From the NCBI RefSeq assembly GCF_019112525.1, contig NZ_CP077800.1:744001-808000 (forward strand): a stretch of DNA of 64,000 bases. Reading direction: 5' to 3'. A program made the position numbers and the translations under genes. This document shows, piece by piece, positions 30,984-38,567 of the stretch. Below the pieces are notes generated by a model that did no database searches, had not been told where the DNA came from, and saw only the letters and a program-made list of their open reading frames with translations. This DNA comes from Modestobacter sp. L9-4 (GTDB lineage Bacteria; Actinomycetota; Actinomycetes; Mycobacteriales; Geodermatophilaceae). Position 1 is the stretch's first letter. The number at the start of each line of letters is the position of its first letter.

Positions 30984-32195
30984 ATGCGCATCCGCTCGGT
31001 GTCCCTCGTCGACGTCACCGCCCGCCGGACCGTCCCCGACCAGTGCGTGGAGTGGGACGGCGACGTGCTCACCGCCGTGGGCCCGGACGACGGCAGTCCG
31101 CTGGTGGCCGGGGACGTCGACGGACGGGGGCTGTTCGCACTGCCCGGGCTGATCGACTGCCACGTGCACGTGGCGTCGCTGTCGGCCGACGAGTGGGCCG
31201 ACTCCGGGCACCCGGCCAGCTACGTCGCCGCGCACGCCACCCGGGCGCTGGCGGCGATGGTGCGGCGCGGCTTCACCACCGCCAGGGACGCCGGCGGCGC
31301 GGACGCAGGGCTCGCCCGTGCGCTGGACGAGGGGGTGCTCACCGGCCCGCGGCTGCACACCTGCGGCAAGGCGCTGTCCCAGACCGGCGGGCACGCCGAC
31401 CTGCGCCCGCGGGGACGGGAGCTGTGGGACCCGCACCCCGACGTCCCGGGCATCGGCCGGGTCGTCGACGGCGCGGACGACGTCGGGCGGGCGGTGCGCG
31501 AGCAGGGCAGGCGCGGGGCGACGTTCGTGAAGCTGATGCTGTCGGGCGGGATCACCAGCCCCGCCGACCGGGTGGACGGCGTGCAGTTCTCCGAGGCCGA
31601 GATCCGGGCCGCGGTGGAGGAGGCCGACCGGCTCGGCTTGTACTGCGCCGGGCACGCCTACGCCGGGGCCGCGGTGCAGCGGGCGGTGCGGCTCGGGGTG
31701 CGCACCATCGAGCACGGCAACCTGATCGAGGCTGCCGACGCCGAGCTGATGGCCGCCGCGGGCACGTTCCTGGTGCCGACGCTGAGCGCCTACGCGGTGC
31801 TCGCCGAGCGCGGGCGCGAGTTCGGGCTGCCGGAGCAGAGCATGGTGAAGCTGGCCGCCGTCGCCGACCGGGGCGCCGAGGCGGTGCGCACCGCGGCCGC
31901 CGCCGGGGTGCGGATCGCGCTGGGCACCGACCTGCTGGGCCCGATGGCGGCCGAGCAGAACCGCGAGTTCACCCTGCGGGCGGCGGTGCAGTCCTCGTGG
32001 GACGTGCTGGAGAGCGCGACGCTGGTCGGCGCCGAGCTGCTCGGTGAGCCAGGTCGGCTGGGCGTGCTTGCCCCGGGCGCGGCCGCCGACGTCCTGCTCT
32101 GCCGCACCGACCCGTCGGTCGACGTCCGCGTCCTGTCGAAGCCGGAGGAGACGCTGGCGCTGGTCGTCAGCCGCGGCCAGGTTGTGGCCGGGTAG
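30984..32195 (+). CDS. Amidohydrolase-family metal-dependent hydrolase (imidazolonepropionase/prolidase-like)
   Basis: A 403-residue amidohydrolase. LPGLIDCHVHVAS near residue 55 is the first metal site. FVKLMLSGG supplies the bridging lysine position, GHAYAGAAV and EHGN the further histidines, and GTDLLGPM the catalytic aspartate. The layout matches the subgroup containing Xaa-Pro dipeptidases and imidazolonepropionase-like enzymes, several of which cleave acyl-amino acids or dipeptides. It follows the M14-like gene by 13 bases as a two-gene unit. ATG 30984 is preferred over GTG 30975 because of the GAGAGGG ribosome site. Confidence 0.9.
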   Translation: MRIRSVSLVDVTARRTVPDQCVEWDGDVLTAVGPDDGSPLVAGDVDGRGLFALPGLIDCHVHVASLSADEWADSGHPASYVAAHATRALAAMVRRGFTTARDAGGADAGLARALDEGVLTGPRLHTCGKALSQTGGHADLRPRGRELWDPHPDVPGIGRVVDGADDVGRAVREQGRRGATFVKLMLSGGITSPADRVDGVQFSEAEIRAAVEEADRLGLYCAGHAYAGAAVQRAVRLGVRTIEHGNLIEAADAELMAAAGTFLVPTLSAYAVLAERGREFGLPEQSMVKLAAVADRGAEAVRTAAAAGVRIALGTDLLGPMAAEQNREFTLRAAVQSSWDVLESATLVGAELLGEPGRLGVLAPGAAADVLLCRTDPSVDVRVLSKPEETLALVVSRGQVVAG

Positions 32196-32379
32196 CTGCC
32201 AGGCGGGCTCACGCGGGCGCCGACCGAGACGCCGAGCGGCAGCCGAAGGCGGGCCGAGGCGTCCCAGCGGACGTCCAGCGACCTCGCCGCCGACGTCGAG
32301 GCGGCACCCAGCGTGCGCGAGTAGTCCTGTCCTCAGCGCCCGGACACGTCAGCCCGGGCGCACTGGAGAGGAGATCCCG

Positions 32380-32538
32380 ATGTTGGGTCTGATCGCGTTG
32401 CTGCTCGTCGCCTGGGTGGTGCTGATGGTGGTGGGGGCGGTCGTCCACGGCCTGTTCTGGCTGCTCGTGGTCGGCGCCGTCCTCTTCGTGGCGACGTCCG
32501 CCTTCGGCTGGGTCCGCCGCACCGCCGCGCACCACTGA
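32380..32538 (+). CDS. Small two-helix membrane protein, paralogue of the one at 4643-4798
   Basis: A 52-residue hydrophobic protein, MLGLIALLLVAWVVLMVVG followed by HGLFWLLVVGAVLFVATSAFGW and a basic tail VRRTAAHH. GGAGAGGAGA lies upstream of the ATG at a good distance. It stands alone between the amidohydrolase and a membrane protein. Length, two-helix layout and the GLFWL-V-VG-V core match the small protein heading the dha chain. The 184 bases before it hold no gene that I can see. Confidence 0.75.
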   Translation: MLGLIALLLVAWVVLMVVGAVVHGLFWLLVVGAVLFVATSAFGWVRRTAAHH

Positions 32539-32702
32539 CCGCGCGCCGGTGGCTGCGCCGTCCTGCACGAGGACGCGCAGCCCCCGGCTCGGGCCGTCGC
32601 CGCGCGGTGGAGTGACGATCCCGTACCGGTTCCCCTGCGTGCCACCTCCCGAGGAGGGTGCCGCTCTGCCAGGCTCGCCCGCACCCGAGCCGAGGAGCAC
32701 CC

Positions 32703-33353
32703 GTGGCACAGCTGACCGTCCCCCCTCGCGCCCAGGCCGCAGCCGGGCCCGTGTCCGCGGCCGCCGGCGGCCTGGTCACCGGCGCGTTCGCAGCCTGGGC
32801 CTACTACGGGGATGCGTTCCGTCCGCTGGCGCACACCTTCGGGATGTGGATCGCACTGCTGGCACTGCTGAGCGCGCGGCGGCCGGTGCGGGAGGCGGTA
32901 CTGCGGTCGGTCCTGGCCCTGGCGGCCGCGGTGGTGGCCTTCTACGTCGGCAAGGACGTGATGTACGGGGTCGAGTACCCCGGCATGCCGTACTCGGCGG
33001 ACCTCGATCAGCTGGTCCAGTGGCTGGTCCTGGCGGTCGTGGCCGGGTCACTGCTCGGCTGGGCGTTCTGCCGGATCGGCCGTCCCGGTCACGCCGGCGC
33101 CGCTTCGGCCGCAGCTGCGCTCGGCCTCCTCGCCGCCGACGCCTACCGCCGCAGCACCAACTACGCGGAGGACGCCACCGTCGTGGTCGGCTTCGCTGCG
33201 CTGGCCGCGGTCGTGGTGCTGGCGGTCGCCGTCCGCTCCCCACGGCAGCTCGCCGAGATCGCACTGTGGACCCTGCCCGCAGCCGCCGCCGGTTGGCTGC
33301 TCGTCTCCGCCCCCGATCTCCTTGAGCAACTCCTCCTCCCCGGCTCGCTCTGA
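32703..33353 (+). CDS. Integral membrane protein, DUF6518-like
   Basis: A 216-residue protein with about six hydrophobic segments (roughly 15-35, 45-60, 68-90, 105-125, 135-150, 155-200). The hydrophilic loop DVMYGVEYPGMPYSADLDQLVQW contains acidic and aromatic residues after the third segment. The pattern resembles DUF6518, whose function is unknown; I hold that assignment loosely. GTG 32703 is chosen because GAGGAGC precedes it by six bases. Confidence 0.72.
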   Translation: MAQLTVPPRAQAAAGPVSAAAGGLVTGAFAAWAYYGDAFRPLAHTFGMWIALLALLSARRPVREAVLRSVLALAAAVVAFYVGKDVMYGVEYPGMPYSADLDQLVQWLVLAVVAGSLLGWAFCRIGRPGHAGAASAAAALGLLAADAYRRSTNYAEDATVVVGFAALAAVVVLAVAVRSPRQLAEIALWTLPAAAAGWLLVSAPDLLEQLLLPGSL

Positions 33354-33453
33354 CCCGGCCGGACGCCACTCCCCCCGCCGACTGCGGGCTCCGCGGGACG
33401 CCGGGACATCGGGCGACGCAACGACCGGGTGACACATCGGCCAGTCGGCACGT

Positions 33454-33533
33454 CCACATGACGGCACAGCCACATGACGGCACAGCCACATGACGGCACA
33501 GCGGCACGACGACAGAGCCGCACGACGACACGG
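33454..33533. repeat. 16-bp tandem repeat array (three perfect, two degenerate units)
   Basis: CCACATGACGGCACAG is repeated exactly at 33454, 33470 and 33486. Two diverged 16-base units (CGGCACGACGACAGAG, CCGCACGACGACACGG) follow directly. The array ends 62 bases from the stop of the HNH gene. There are no unique spacers, so it is not CRISPR. The rest of the 242-base gap shows nothing else recognisable. Confidence 0.9.
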
Positions 33534-33595
33534 CGACGTCGGCCACGACGAAGCCGCGCGGGCACGCCGGCGCACAGCTGTCGGCAAGCGAGCCG

Positions 33596-34807
33596 TCAGG
33601 TGAGGAGCGGGCCGATCAGGATCTCGGTGCCGTCAGGTCGCCAGGTCCGCCACCGGTGACCGGGCGGCGCCCCGTCGTCACGCTGGACGCGGAACCCGTG
33701 GTGGACCTTGGTGTGGTGCCGTTCACAGAGCAGCGCCGAGTTGTCCAGTGACGTCTCGCCGTCGTTGATCCACTCCACCAGGTGGTGGACGTCGCACCAG
33801 TGCGTCGGTGCACCACACCCGGCGAACACGCAGTGCCCGTCGCGGTTCTCCACCGCCCGGCGCAGGTGCGGCGGCACCACCCGGTGCGTCCGACCCACGT
33901 CCAGTGGGAGCCCGTCGGGGCCGAGCACGATCCGGGTGACCGTCGAGTCGCACGCCACCCCGCGCGCTCGGGCCGCCGACAAGGTCGAGCCGAAGCCGGT
34001 GCGGGCCGCCTCCGGGCCGGTGGCCGGGTCGACGAGGTCCTCCACATCGATCGTGACGACGACGTGCGGCTTGACCGTGCGCAGCACCGGGAGGTTGCCG
34101 GAGGCGAGCTGGTTCTCGGCCAGCTGCACGAGCGCGTCGGCGTTCTGCTGGCTCCGCGTCCGGTCATCGCCCTTCGGGCGGTCGGCCTGCGCGATCGACT
34201 CCACCGCCGTGGCGACCTTCTCCCCCGCCACCGGGTCGAGGTGGCCGCCGAAGTCCCAGCCGTGCTCGCCCCTGGACATCCAGAACCGGCGGCCCTCGGT
34301 CGGGTCGGGCTCCGGCCCGTCCGGGTCGACCCCGGCGACGTAGGAGGCCACGAACTCGGCCAGCTTCTCGTGCGTCTGCGTGGCCGCCACCAGGGCCATC
34401 GCGCCGTCGACCTCGGCCATGTCATGGCCCTGCTCCACCGCAGCCGCCAGTCGCGCTGGGGTCAGCTTGCGGCCGATCTCCACCACCTTCGCTGCGGTCA
34501 CCGACCCCTCCGAGGCCGCAGCAGCCACCGCCGGCATCCGCTCGCCCACCCGGCCGGCCCGCACGAAGCGCTCCGCATCGCCCTTGGACAGCAGCCCGTG
34601 GCCGATGAGCCAGGACTGCATCGACCTCAGGCCGTCGCGCTCCGGCGCCTGGGTCAGCTCGCACTCACGCACCGTGCGGGCGATCTCCGCGGACAGCTGG
34701 TTGTGCGCCTGCAGCAGAGGGGCCAGTCGATCCAGCAGGGGCCCGCCGAACGACGACGTCAGGTCCTCGGCACCCAGGGCCTCCAGAGCCGACCGCAACT
34801 CGCTCAC
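33596..34807 (-). CDS. DUF222 / 13E12-repeat-type HNH endonuclease
   Basis: A 403-residue DUF222-HNH protein. The helical DUF222 region fills about 1-290. The C-terminal HNH core reads GHCVFAGCGAPTHWCDVHHLVEW then DNSALLCERHHTKVHHG, with paired cysteines for zinc and the HH/N/H catalytic set. Homologues are the mycobacterial REP13E12 proteins, several of which are in the SOS regulon. The GTG at 34805-34807 is preferred to GTG 34865-34867. The mapped promoter and LexA box would lie inside the longer version, and the shorter one has a GGGGGTGGTC ribosome site. Confidence 0.9.
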   Translation of the reverse strand: MSELRSALEALGAEDLTSSFGGPLLDRLAPLLQAHNQLSAEIARTVRECELTQAPERDGLRSMQSWLIGHGLLSKGDAERFVRAGRVGERMPAVAAAASEGSVTAAKVVEIGRKLTPARLAAAVEQGHDMAEVDGAMALVAATQTHEKLAEFVASYVAGVDPDGPEPDPTEGRRFWMSRGEHGWDFGGHLDPVAGEKVATAVESIAQADRPKGDDRTRSQQNADALVQLAENQLASGNLPVLRTVKPHVVVTIDVEDLVDPATGPEAARTGFGSTLSAARARGVACDSTVTRIVLGPDGLPLDVGRTHRVVPPHLRRAVENRDGHCVFAGCGAPTHWCDVHHLVEWINDGETSLDNSALLCERHHTKVHHGFRVQRDDGAPPGHRWRTWRPDGTEILIGPLLT

Positions 34808-34826
34808 GACCACCCCCGTCCGCCGT

Positions 34827-34871
34827 TCGAACACGTGTACGAATGGTACGGCAGATCGGGATGTCACTCAA
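34827..34871 (-). promoter_or_regulatory. SOS promoter: -35 TTGAGT, -10 TACCAT, LexA box
   Basis: Reading the minus strand, TTGAGT (34871-34866) is followed by 17 bases and TACCAT (34848-34843). Immediately downstream lies TCGTACACGTGTTCGA (34842-34827), one mismatch from the actinobacterial LexA consensus TCGAAC-N4-GTTCGA. LexA there would cover the start site, so the HNH gene should be induced by DNA damage. The remaining part of the gap to 35090 contains one TTGTCCACA DnaA-box sequence at 34894-34902. Confidence 0.8.
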
Positions 34872-34893
34872 GACGAAACCGCAGCTCAGCGGC

Positions 34894-34902
34894 TTGTCCA
34901 CA
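34894..34902 (+). other. Isolated DnaA-box sequence TTGTCCACA
   Basis: This is an exact match to the actinobacterial DnaA box consensus, 23 bases upstream of the SOS promoter. A single nine-base site can occur by chance. No cluster of boxes is present, so this is not an origin. Confidence 0.35.
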
Positions 34903-35090
34903 GATCTGGGCCGTGTCTTGACAGCAGACCGTCGACCGACTTCTCGCGACCCGGCAGCACGCAGCGGCGGCCACCGCGTCGGGCGCCCAGCGACGTCCGG
35001 ACTCGCACCCAGCCCGCCGACGCACCGGCTCGTCAGCCCGGCCTGCCGACCGCCCACGGGCTCCCGGAAGGGCCCGGCACAATCGCCCAC

Positions 35091-35294
35091 GTGACGACCG
35101 ACCCGGTGATCTGCTCGGCGAAGGGCTGCCGGGAACCGGCGTCCTACCGGCTGATCTGGAACAACCCGAAGATCCACACACCCGACCGCGAGAAGGTCTG
35201 GGCGGCCTGCCCCGCGCACCGCGACTCCCTCTCCGACCACCTGTCGATCCGCGGCTTCCTCCGCCGCGTCGACCCGCTGGAGCAGCCCGAGTAG
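35091..35294 (+). CDS. Small conserved actinobacterial protein with Cys/His pairs
   Basis: A 67-residue protein from GTG 35091 (VTTDPVICSAKGCREPASYR). Two cysteines five residues apart near the N-terminus and CPAHRD near residue 40 give a possible C-x4-C/C-x2-H metal site, and WNNPKIHTPDREKVW links them. Proteins of this shape are common in actinobacteria and are often misnamed acetone carboxylase; no enzyme domain is visible. No clear ribosome site precedes the GTG. Confidence 0.75.
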   Translation: MTTDPVICSAKGCREPASYRLIWNNPKIHTPDREKVWAACPAHRDSLSDHLSIRGFLRRVDPLEQPE

Positions 35295-35399
35295 GTTCCC
35301 CCGTGCACACGGGAGCCCGGGCGCGGGCTGAGAAGAGCGGACGAACCCCGCCGACCGTCCACACCTGATCCGGTCCATGCCGGCGGAGGGAGCTGCCCG

Positions 35400-36410
35400 A
35401 TGCTCGCGGCGCACTTTCACGGAGCCCACCAGCCACTCGCCCTGGACGACGTCCCGGTGCCCGAGCCCGCCGCCGACGAGGTGCGCGTCCGGGTGCACGC
35501 CGCCGGCGTCTGCGGCACCGAGCTGCACTTCACCGACGGGCTCTACGCGCCGTCCCGGACGCCGATGACGCTGGGCCACGAGGCCGCCGGCGTGGTCGAC
35601 GCGGTCGGCGCCGACGTCACCGGCTGGGCACCCGGCGACCGGGTCGCCGTCTACTACTACCTGTTCTGCGGCAGCTGCCGCTGGTGCCTGCGCGGCCGGC
35701 AGAACCTGTGCCTCGCCCCGCGCGGCGTCCTCGCCTTCGCCGCCGACGGCGCCTTCGCTGAGCAGCTCGTCGTCCCGGCGCACTGCCTGGTGCGGCTGCC
35801 CGACGAGGTGTCCTTCGACGCGGCCGCACCGCTGTGCTGCGCCGGGACGACGGCGGTGCACGCGCTCACCGAGGCCGCGGTCGAACCCGGCGAGGTCGTC
35901 GTGGTGCTCGGCAGCGGCGGCGTCGGGCTGGCCGTCGTCCAGGACGCACGCCGGCGCGGGGCCACGGTGATCGCGGTCAGCCGGGACGCCGCCCGCCGCG
36001 AGGCCGCGCTGCGCTCCGGCGCCACCGCCGCGGTCTCCCCCGCCGACGCCGCCGAGGCGGTGACCCGGCTGTCAGGCGGGCAGGGCGCCGACGTCGTCGT
36101 CGAGCTGGCCGGCGTGACCGCGACGCTGGAGCTGGCCACCGGCGTGCTCGGCCGCCGCGGGCGGCTCGTGCTGGTCGGCTACAGCGCAGACTCCCTCACC
36201 GTCAGCCCGCTGGGCATGGTGGTCGCCGAGCAGCGGGTGATCGCCAGCGTCGGCAACACCCTCGCCGAGCTGGAGGCCGCCGTCTCCCTGGCCGCGAGCG
36301 GGCAGCTGACCCCGCCGGTCGCGGCGACGATGCCGTTGTCCCAGGTCAACGAGGCCCTGGACCGGCTGCGCGCAGGCGAGGTGACCGGGCGGCTGGTGCT
36401 GCACCCCTGA
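35400..36410 (+). CDS. Zinc-dependent alcohol dehydrogenase (MDR family)
   Basis: A 336-residue medium-chain dehydrogenase. Catalytic zinc ligands lie in [11 protein letters not shown] and GHEAAGVV. The structural zinc lobe [15 protein letters not shown] has all four cysteines, and the NAD loop is [13 protein letters not shown] near residue 165. It oxidises an alcohol, possibly of the aliphatic/aryl type, with NAD; the substrate is unknown. It precedes the MFS exporter gene by 32 bases and may share its transcript. GGAGGGAG lies before the ATG. Confidence 0.92.
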   Translation: MLAAHFHGAHQPLALDDVPVPEPAADEVRVRVHAAGVCGTELHFTDGLYAPSRTPMTLGHEAAGVVDAVGADVTGWAPGDRVAVYYYLFCGSCRWCLRGRQNLCLAPRGVLAFAADGAFAEQLVVPAHCLVRLPDEVSFDAAAPLCCAGTTAVHALTEAAVEPGEVVVVLGSGGVGLAVVQDARRRGATVIAVSRDAARREAALRSGATAAVSPADAAEAVTRLSGGQGADVVVELAGVTATLELATGVLGRRGRLVLVGYSADSLTVSPLGMVVAEQRVIASVGNTLAELEAAVSLAASGQLTPPVAATMPLSQVNEALDRLRAGEVTGRLVLHP

Positions 36411-36442
36411 CCCGTCGGGGGCCCGTGCCAGGATCGGCCCCC

Positions 36443-37690
36443 GTGGCCAGACGCAGCAGCAAGGCCGATCCCCTCCCCCGCGAGGTCGGCGTGCTGGCGA
36501 TCGTGGCCTTCGTCGTCGCGCTCGGCTTCGGCGTCGTGGCCCCGGCCATCCCGCTCTTCGTCCGCGACTACGGCGTCGGGACGACGGCCGTCGGGTTCGC
36601 CATCAGCGCGTTCGCGTTCTTCCGGTTCGTCTCCGCCTTCGCCGGTGGGGCGCTGGTCGAGCGCATCGGCGAGCGGGTGGTGCTCGCCGCCGGGCTCGCG
36701 ATCGTCGCCGTCACCACCGGGCTCGCGGGGCTGGCCGGCACGTTCCCGCTGTTCGTCAGCCTGCGGGCCGCGGGCGGCATCGGCAGCGCCATGTTCACCG
36801 TGGCGGCGCTGTCGCTGCTGCTGCGCACCTCCCCGTCGGGCCAGCGCGGGCGGGCCGCGGCGACCTACCAGGGCGGTTTCATCCTCGGCGGCATCGCCGG
36901 ACCGGCCGCCGGTGGCTTCCTCGCCGAGATCTCCCCACGGGTGCCGTTCTTCGTCTACGCCGGGTTCCTGCTCGTCGCCGGCAGCGTCGCGCTGGTGCTG
37001 CTCCGGCCCGCCGCGCTGCCGCCGGTCGACCCGCCGGTGACCCCGGGCGTCGACCAGGGCGGCGGCGCCGAGCCCTCGACCGCGGCGGTGCCACCGCCGG
37101 GCACGGACGGCGGTGGCCTGCGCGCGGCACTGCGCTCGCGGGCCTACCTCGCCGCGCTGGTGGCCAACCTCGGCGTGGGCTGGGTGCTGTTCGGGGTGCG
37201 CAACTCGCTGGTGCCGCTGTACGTGACCGAGGAGCTGGGCAAGACGGTCGCCTGGGCCGGCGCGGGCCTGCTCGCCGGCTCGATCGCCCAGGCCCTCGGC
37301 CTGCTGCGCGCCGGCCGGCTGTCGGACTCCTGGGGACGGCGTCCCTCGCTGGTGCTGGGCACGGGGCTGGCGACCGCGTCGATGGCCGTGCTGGTGCTGC
37401 CGCCGGCGACCGGGGCGTTCCTGCTGGCCATGGCCACGTTCGGGCTGGGCGCCTCGCTGCTGGCCAGCGTGCCGGCCGCGGTCGTCGGCGACGTCAGCCC
37501 GGGACGGGGCGGGAAGACGGTCGCGGTGTTCCAGATGGTCGCCGACCTCGGAGCCGTGGCCGGCCCACTGGCCGCCGGCTGGCTCACCGACACGTTCTCG
37601 TTCCAGGTGGCGTTCGCCGTCAGTGCGGGCGTGCTCGGCCTGGGCGTGCTCGCCGCGCTGAGCATGCCCCGCCGGATCACCCCCGCCTGA
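36443..37690 (+). CDS. MFS transporter
   Basis: A 415-residue major facilitator protein with 12 predicted membrane helices and a central cytoplasmic loop (about 185-225, proline/glycine rich). The motif-A-like loop GGALVERIGERVVLAAG lies between helices 2 and 3, with its counterpart AGRLSDSWGRRPSLVLG in the second half. The overall pattern fits a drug or metabolite exporter of the DHA1/tetracycline type. It starts at GTG 36443 with AGGAT upstream and ends 15 bases before a convergent gene. Confidence 0.9.
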   Translation: MARRSSKADPLPREVGVLAIVAFVVALGFGVVAPAIPLFVRDYGVGTTAVGFAISAFAFFRFVSAFAGGALVERIGERVVLAAGLAIVAVTTGLAGLAGTFPLFVSLRAAGGIGSAMFTVAALSLLLRTSPSGQRGRAAATYQGGFILGGIAGPAAGGFLAEISPRVPFFVYAGFLLVAGSVALVLLRPAALPPVDPPVTPGVDQGGGAEPSTAAVPPPGTDGGGLRAALRSRAYLAALVANLGVGWVLFGVRNSLVPLYVTEELGKTVAWAGAGLLAGSIAQALGLLRAGRLSDSWGRRPSLVLGTGLATASMAVLVLPPATGAFLLAMATFGLGASLLASVPAAVVGDVSPGRGGKTVAVFQMVADLGAVAGPLAAGWLTDTFSFQVAFAVSAGVLGLGVLAALSMPRRITPA

Positions 37691-37705
37691 CCGGCGGACC
37701 CGGCC

Positions 37706-38395
37706 TCAGGCCCAGGGCGCCAGGGAGGGCAGCGGGCCGTCGGCCTGCAGGTCGGCGCCGTCGCCGCGGCCGGTGATCCAGGCGGTGACCGCCGGCAGGG
37801 TGCCGGCCACGGCCAGCGCGCCGGTGCCCCACTCGCGGTCGCCGGCGAACAGCGCCACGTCGGGGACGACGTCGCGGGCGTCCCACCGCCGGAAGACGTC
37901 GTCGACCACCGCGGCCAGCACGTCGTCCGGGACGTCGGCGAACCCGATGCCGGCGTCCAGGTCGACCGAGTGCACCCACACCTCCCGGGCCCGCAGCCAC
38001 GGCAGGTCGGCGGCCGGCAGGTCGTGGCCCGGCCGGGTGCTCACCTGCGCCGACCACGCCTGGTCCGGCAGCTCGCGCACCGCAGCGGCCAGCCGCTGGG
38101 TCGCCGCGAGCACGGCGGCGCGCAGCTCGCCCGGCGGGAGGGCGGCCGTCGCGGCCTCGGCGTCCCGCGCCTCGTCCGAGCCGGGGACCGGGGTCCGGAC
38201 CCCGGTGCGCGCCCCGGTCAGCAGGTCGGCCGTCGCGTCGGCGGTGCGCACCAGGTGGGCGAGCACGTGCGCGCGGGTCCACCCCGGCAGCAGCGAGGGC
38301 CCGGCGAGCTCCTCGTCGGTGAGCCGGCCCAGCGCCGTCCCGAGGTGCTCCTCCCCTTGCCGCCACCAGTCCAGCTGCTCGGTCGGCGCGGTCAT
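37706..38395 (-). CDS. Maleylpyruvate isomerase-family mycothiol-dependent enzyme
   Basis: A 229-residue DinB-fold protein. GWTRAHVLAHLVR near residue 40 carries the first metal histidine. REVWVHSVDLDAG near 137 carries the glutamate and second histidine used by mycothiol-dependent maleylpyruvate isomerase. A C-terminal MDMPI_C-like sheet region follows. Substrate is not known, and the cofactor would be mycothiol by family membership. It is convergent with the MFS gene and divergent from the response-regulator fusion gene. Confidence 0.87.
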   Translation of the reverse strand: MTAPTEQLDWWRQGEEHLGTALGRLTDEELAGPSLLPGWTRAHVLAHLVRTADATADLLTGARTGVRTPVPGSDEARDAEAATAALPPGELRAAVLAATQRLAAAVRELPDQAWSAQVSTRPGHDLPAADLPWLRAREVWVHSVDLDAGIGFADVPDDVLAAVVDDVFRRWDARDVVPDVALFAGDREWGTGALAVAGTLPAVTAWITGRGDGADLQADGPLPSLAPWA

Positions 38396-38567
38396 GGGGT
38401 CTCCTCAGGTAGCGGGGCGGGACTCCCCCACCCTGCCGCCTCGGACCGCCGTGGGCCAGCCGCAGTCATCCGACGGGTTCCGGTGGAGGGGTGGACGGGG
38501 TTGGATGGAGGTGCTCCTGGAACGGCCCCACCGGGTGACCCGTCCCAGAGCCCAGACCGGAGGTGCC

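Noticed and set aside
33454-33533. Possible CRISPR array
   Set aside because: The units are contiguous 16-mers with no unique spacers and no cas genes nearby.
34808-34867. Longer start (GTG 34865) for the DUF222-HNH gene
   Set aside because: It would place the -10 box and LexA site inside the coding region and lacks a ribosome site.
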